This document shows positions 61,903-64,000 of a stretch of DNA of 64,000 nucleotides, in pieces. Where the stretch lies: positions 7,468,103 through 7,532,102 of the forward strand of contig NC_079502.1 in NCBI RefSeq assembly GCF_030052815.1. Direction: 5' to 3'. Below the pieces are notes generated by a model. It had not been told where the DNA came from and searched no databases. It was given only the letters and a program-made list of their open reading frames with translations. The translations under genes were made by a program, and so were the position numbers. The DNA is from Hevea brasiliensis. Lineage: Eukaryota; Streptophyta; Magnoliopsida; Malpighiales; Euphorbiaceae. Position 1 is the first letter of the stretch. Each line of letters begins with the position of its first letter.

Positions 61903-62651
61903 GTAGAAGTAGAAGAAACTAACTCACCTACTTCTTTTTTTTAATTGTAAAAAACGAGTACTCTTTGAGTATGACAATCATAGCTTCCTCAGTATGAGAC
62001 TTAGTGTTACTACTTAACGTCCTTAATTTAACCCAAACCCATAAGAAATGACCTATTATTAAATCCAGGTAGCAGCTAATGAGATAAACCATTAGATAAT
62101 CCGTCGCCTCCTCTCATTGCACTCCTAAACAGAAATAATCCTACTTAGTCAATAATTATTTTTTTTATATTTTAGTTTTGAGTTAATGATTTCCTTATAT
62201 ATTTACTCACCAGTTAAGTTTGAATGTTATATAAAGAGTAATTATAAGCAATCCTATATTACAAAAAAATAGGTGAACAATCTTTACTTCAATGGGACTA
62301 CGTTTTGAGTTTTTACTAATACATATTTCCAAAAATAATTATATAAGGAAACTAAAATTAAAATATGCAAGCTAGAAGTGTAATTAGCCCAAGGCGTGCA
62401 AACATCAAGCAGTATTATAATAGCTAGAGCCTAGAAGTGGTCTAGTAGTTCTTTTATTTATTTATTTAGATTATTAAATTATAATTCTCGAATTCTTATT
62501 AATTATTATTATTTTAATTTTATATTATTTAAAATTTAATAAAATATTTATATTTATTTGATTTTTAATGCTATTTTTTTTTCTTGCGCCTTAATTTATT
62601 CCGGCGCTTGTCAATGCTTAGGCTTTAGAACCCTTAGCACTTTAGCAATGC
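61903..62651. other. Intergenic region without a supportable gene
   Basis: Mostly AT-rich; nothing called. The last part (about 62580-62651) is balanced and is the target into which the SINE at 62665 inserted. Confidence 0.5.
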
Positions 62652-62664
62652 ACGTTGAGCCTTT

Positions 62665-62876
62665 TTTTTTTTGGTGCATTCCCAAGGAGGTATCCCAGGC
62701 CTTTACACATTTTGCTCAGCCCAGACTAATCCCCCTACGCCAGCTTGTGGGTGCCTCGAAGGGCAGGATGGCTAGCCCCAGGTTTTAAAGCGCTCCATAC
62801 ACAACGCCCGGATCGAACCCGGGATGTTGCTTAAGGGAGGACGAGCCCCAACCGCTCGACCACACCCCTGGGGTTT
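62665..62876 (-). mobile_element. tRNA-derived SINE, full length
   Basis: On the minus strand the element starts near 62876 and ends in an A-run near 62665. It carries both parts of an RNA polymerase III promoter: the A box TGGTCGAGCGG (62852-62862) fits TRGYNNARNNG exactly, and the B box GGTTCGATCC (62810-62819) fits GGTTCGANNCC. A body rich in G and C follows, then the poly(A) tail (T-run at 62661-62672 on the plus strand). A perfect 13-bp target duplication ACGTTGAGCCTTT lies at 62652-62664 and 62877-62889. The promoter half resembles tRNA-Leu/Ser-type sequence, but no acceptor stem pairs, so it is a SINE rather than a tRNA gene. Family name not assigned. Confidence 0.85.
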
Positions 62877-63084
62877 ACGTTGAGCCTTTAATGATTACGT
62901 TTTTCGCTTATTGATGTTTCAATTGTGAATGAACTTAGTGCTTTCTCCCCTTTACACGCTGTTTGGGTGGGAGGAAAAGAGAGAGAAAAAAAAATGAAAT
63001 TTATATTTTTTTATTTAAAAATAATAAAAAAAATAATTAAATAAAAAATGAAAAAAAATAATTTTTATTATTTTTATTATTTTT

Positions 63085-64000
63085 TGTTGAGGCAGTGGGT
63101 GTAGAATAGGCTTTGAGGCGTGATGAATCACTATCTTTAAGGTATTAATTGCCCCCACTAGATTGCTGCAAAGTTATGGCAATATACCTCTAGGATACAA
63201 CAAAGCCTGAAATCTGCAGACAGCAACTCCTGAAGATTTCCCTTAAGAACTCTTTATATGAACTGAATTTAGAAAGACTAGAAGAAAAGAAGAAGAAGAA
63301 GTAGAAGTAGTATATATCTGGATTGAAAACTCATCCATATTTATAAAGAATGAAAAGTCATAGCACCTTTAATAGATAGACACATCTGTCTATCTCCAAT
63401 AGATACAACTGTTTATGTAATAGATATGTCTGTTTATTAAAAGATACCTATACAAATAGTTGTGACTATTTGTATAGAATAGACATGTCTGTTTATTAAC
63501 AGACACCTATATAAACAGTTATGATTTTTTTGTATAGAATAGACATGTTTGTTTATTAACAGACACCTATACAAACAGTTGTGACTGTTTGTATAGAATT
63601 GATATGTCTGTCTATTAACAGACACATCTACTTGTTAATAAACACATCTGTTCGTAATTTATTTACGAAAATTACAATATGATAATTATTTTATTTCACA
63701 CATATACGTGCCAAGTGCCATAATAGAATAATATATATTGAATTTATATATATAATTATATACATACTTCACTCTTACCATTACCTTATATTTTAACAAT
63801 ATAGGAATTCTTTCTCTCTATACTGTCTAACATACAAGTTATTTATAACAATCCCCCACTTAGCTTGTATTGTTAGATCCCATTGTTTCATGCATAATGA
63901 AAAGTATCTTTCGATTTAAACTTTTCCTTAGTGTAAGTATTTCAAAATTCTAAAGAAATCATGGTGGCCTTAGCTTAAACCTAGATTCCTATTAAATAGA
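63085..64000 (+). mobile_element. Possible LTR or retroelement running off the right edge
   Basis: A TGTTGAGGCAGTGGG start at 63085, a TATTTATAAAG box at about 63341, a repeat-rich leader-like part, and AACA ends near 63850 followed by ATCCCCCACTTAGC are all reminiscent of a plant copia LTR. No primer-binding site or gag frame is visible before the window ends, and no second LTR can be compared. The left boundary and the class are uncertain. Confidence 0.3.
63364..63660. repeat. 60-bp palindromic tandem array, about 4-5 units
   Basis: Units of 60 bases begin at about 63421, 63481 and 63541, with partial units on both sides. Each contains two hairpins: TGTCTGTTTATTAACAGACA and CAAACAGTTGTGACTGTTTG. 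Copies differ by a few bases each. The spacers are themselves palindromic, so this is not a CRISPR array. Confidence 0.85.

Noticed and set aside
62800..62876. tRNA-Leu/Ser-like gene on the minus strand
   Set aside because: It has A and B boxes but no acceptor or anticodon stem pairing, and is followed by a body, an A-tail and target duplications, so it is a SINE.
63437..63625. 62-codon frame in the 60-bp array
   Set aside because: The frame simply repeats because the unit length is a multiple of three; the peptide repeats with it and has no motif.
63364..63660. CRISPR-like direct repeats
   Set aside because: The units are 60-bp back-to-back tandem copies without unique spacers, in a plant nuclear context.

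Overview
This is nuclear DNA from a flowering plant, almost certainly a eudicot. It is AT-rich, genes are split by GT-AG introns, (TA)n and (CT)n microsatellites are common, and protein genes alternate with long non-coding AT-rich tracts and transposon debris. Gene and repeat styles remind me of Malpighiales/Euphorbiaceae (Hevea or Manihot type), but that is an impression, not a demonstrated assignment.

Six protein genes could be modelled by checking splice sites and reading phase by hand. In order they are: a PAP15-type purple acid phosphatase/phytase (+, 7 exons, 548 aa); a single-exon C3HC4 RING-finger protein (-, 381 aa); a large EAF1-like NuA4/SWR1 scaffold with HSA, SANT and Gln-rich regions (+, 21 coding exons, about 2008 aa); a single-exon trihelix transcription factor (-, 300 aa); a Sec14/CRAL-TRIO lipid-transfer protein of the plant SFH group (-, 14 coding exons, about 596 aa); and a membrane-anchored GTD-binding (DUF593, myosin-binding) coiled-coil protein (-, 3 exons, 704 aa). 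They show no operon-like or pathway link and look like ordinary single-copy housekeeping, regulatory and trafficking genes.

The rest is mobile-element history. Positions 1-5760 hold a broken hAT-type transposase gene (minus strand), split by a 2.58-kb solo LTR with perfect CATTG target duplications. Positions 15.8-22.8 kb are a nested repeat island: a LINE RNase H scrap, a short TIR element split by a second LTR of the same family, then a third LTR (ATTAT duplication) that itself contains a 469-bp element (CCTCC duplication). Further on are a tandem array of about 140-bp units and a long inverted repeat related to it, an AT-rich TIR/MITE-like element, a well-preserved tRNA-derived SINE (A box, B box, poly(A), 13-bp target duplication), and a 60-bp palindromic tandem array inside what may be an LTR running off the right edge.

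I found no tRNA or rRNA genes, no CRISPR array and no bacterial-type gene cluster. The best candidates for something not yet described are the SINE, the related 140-bp array/inverted-repeat family, the palindromic 60-bp array, and the solo-LTR family.
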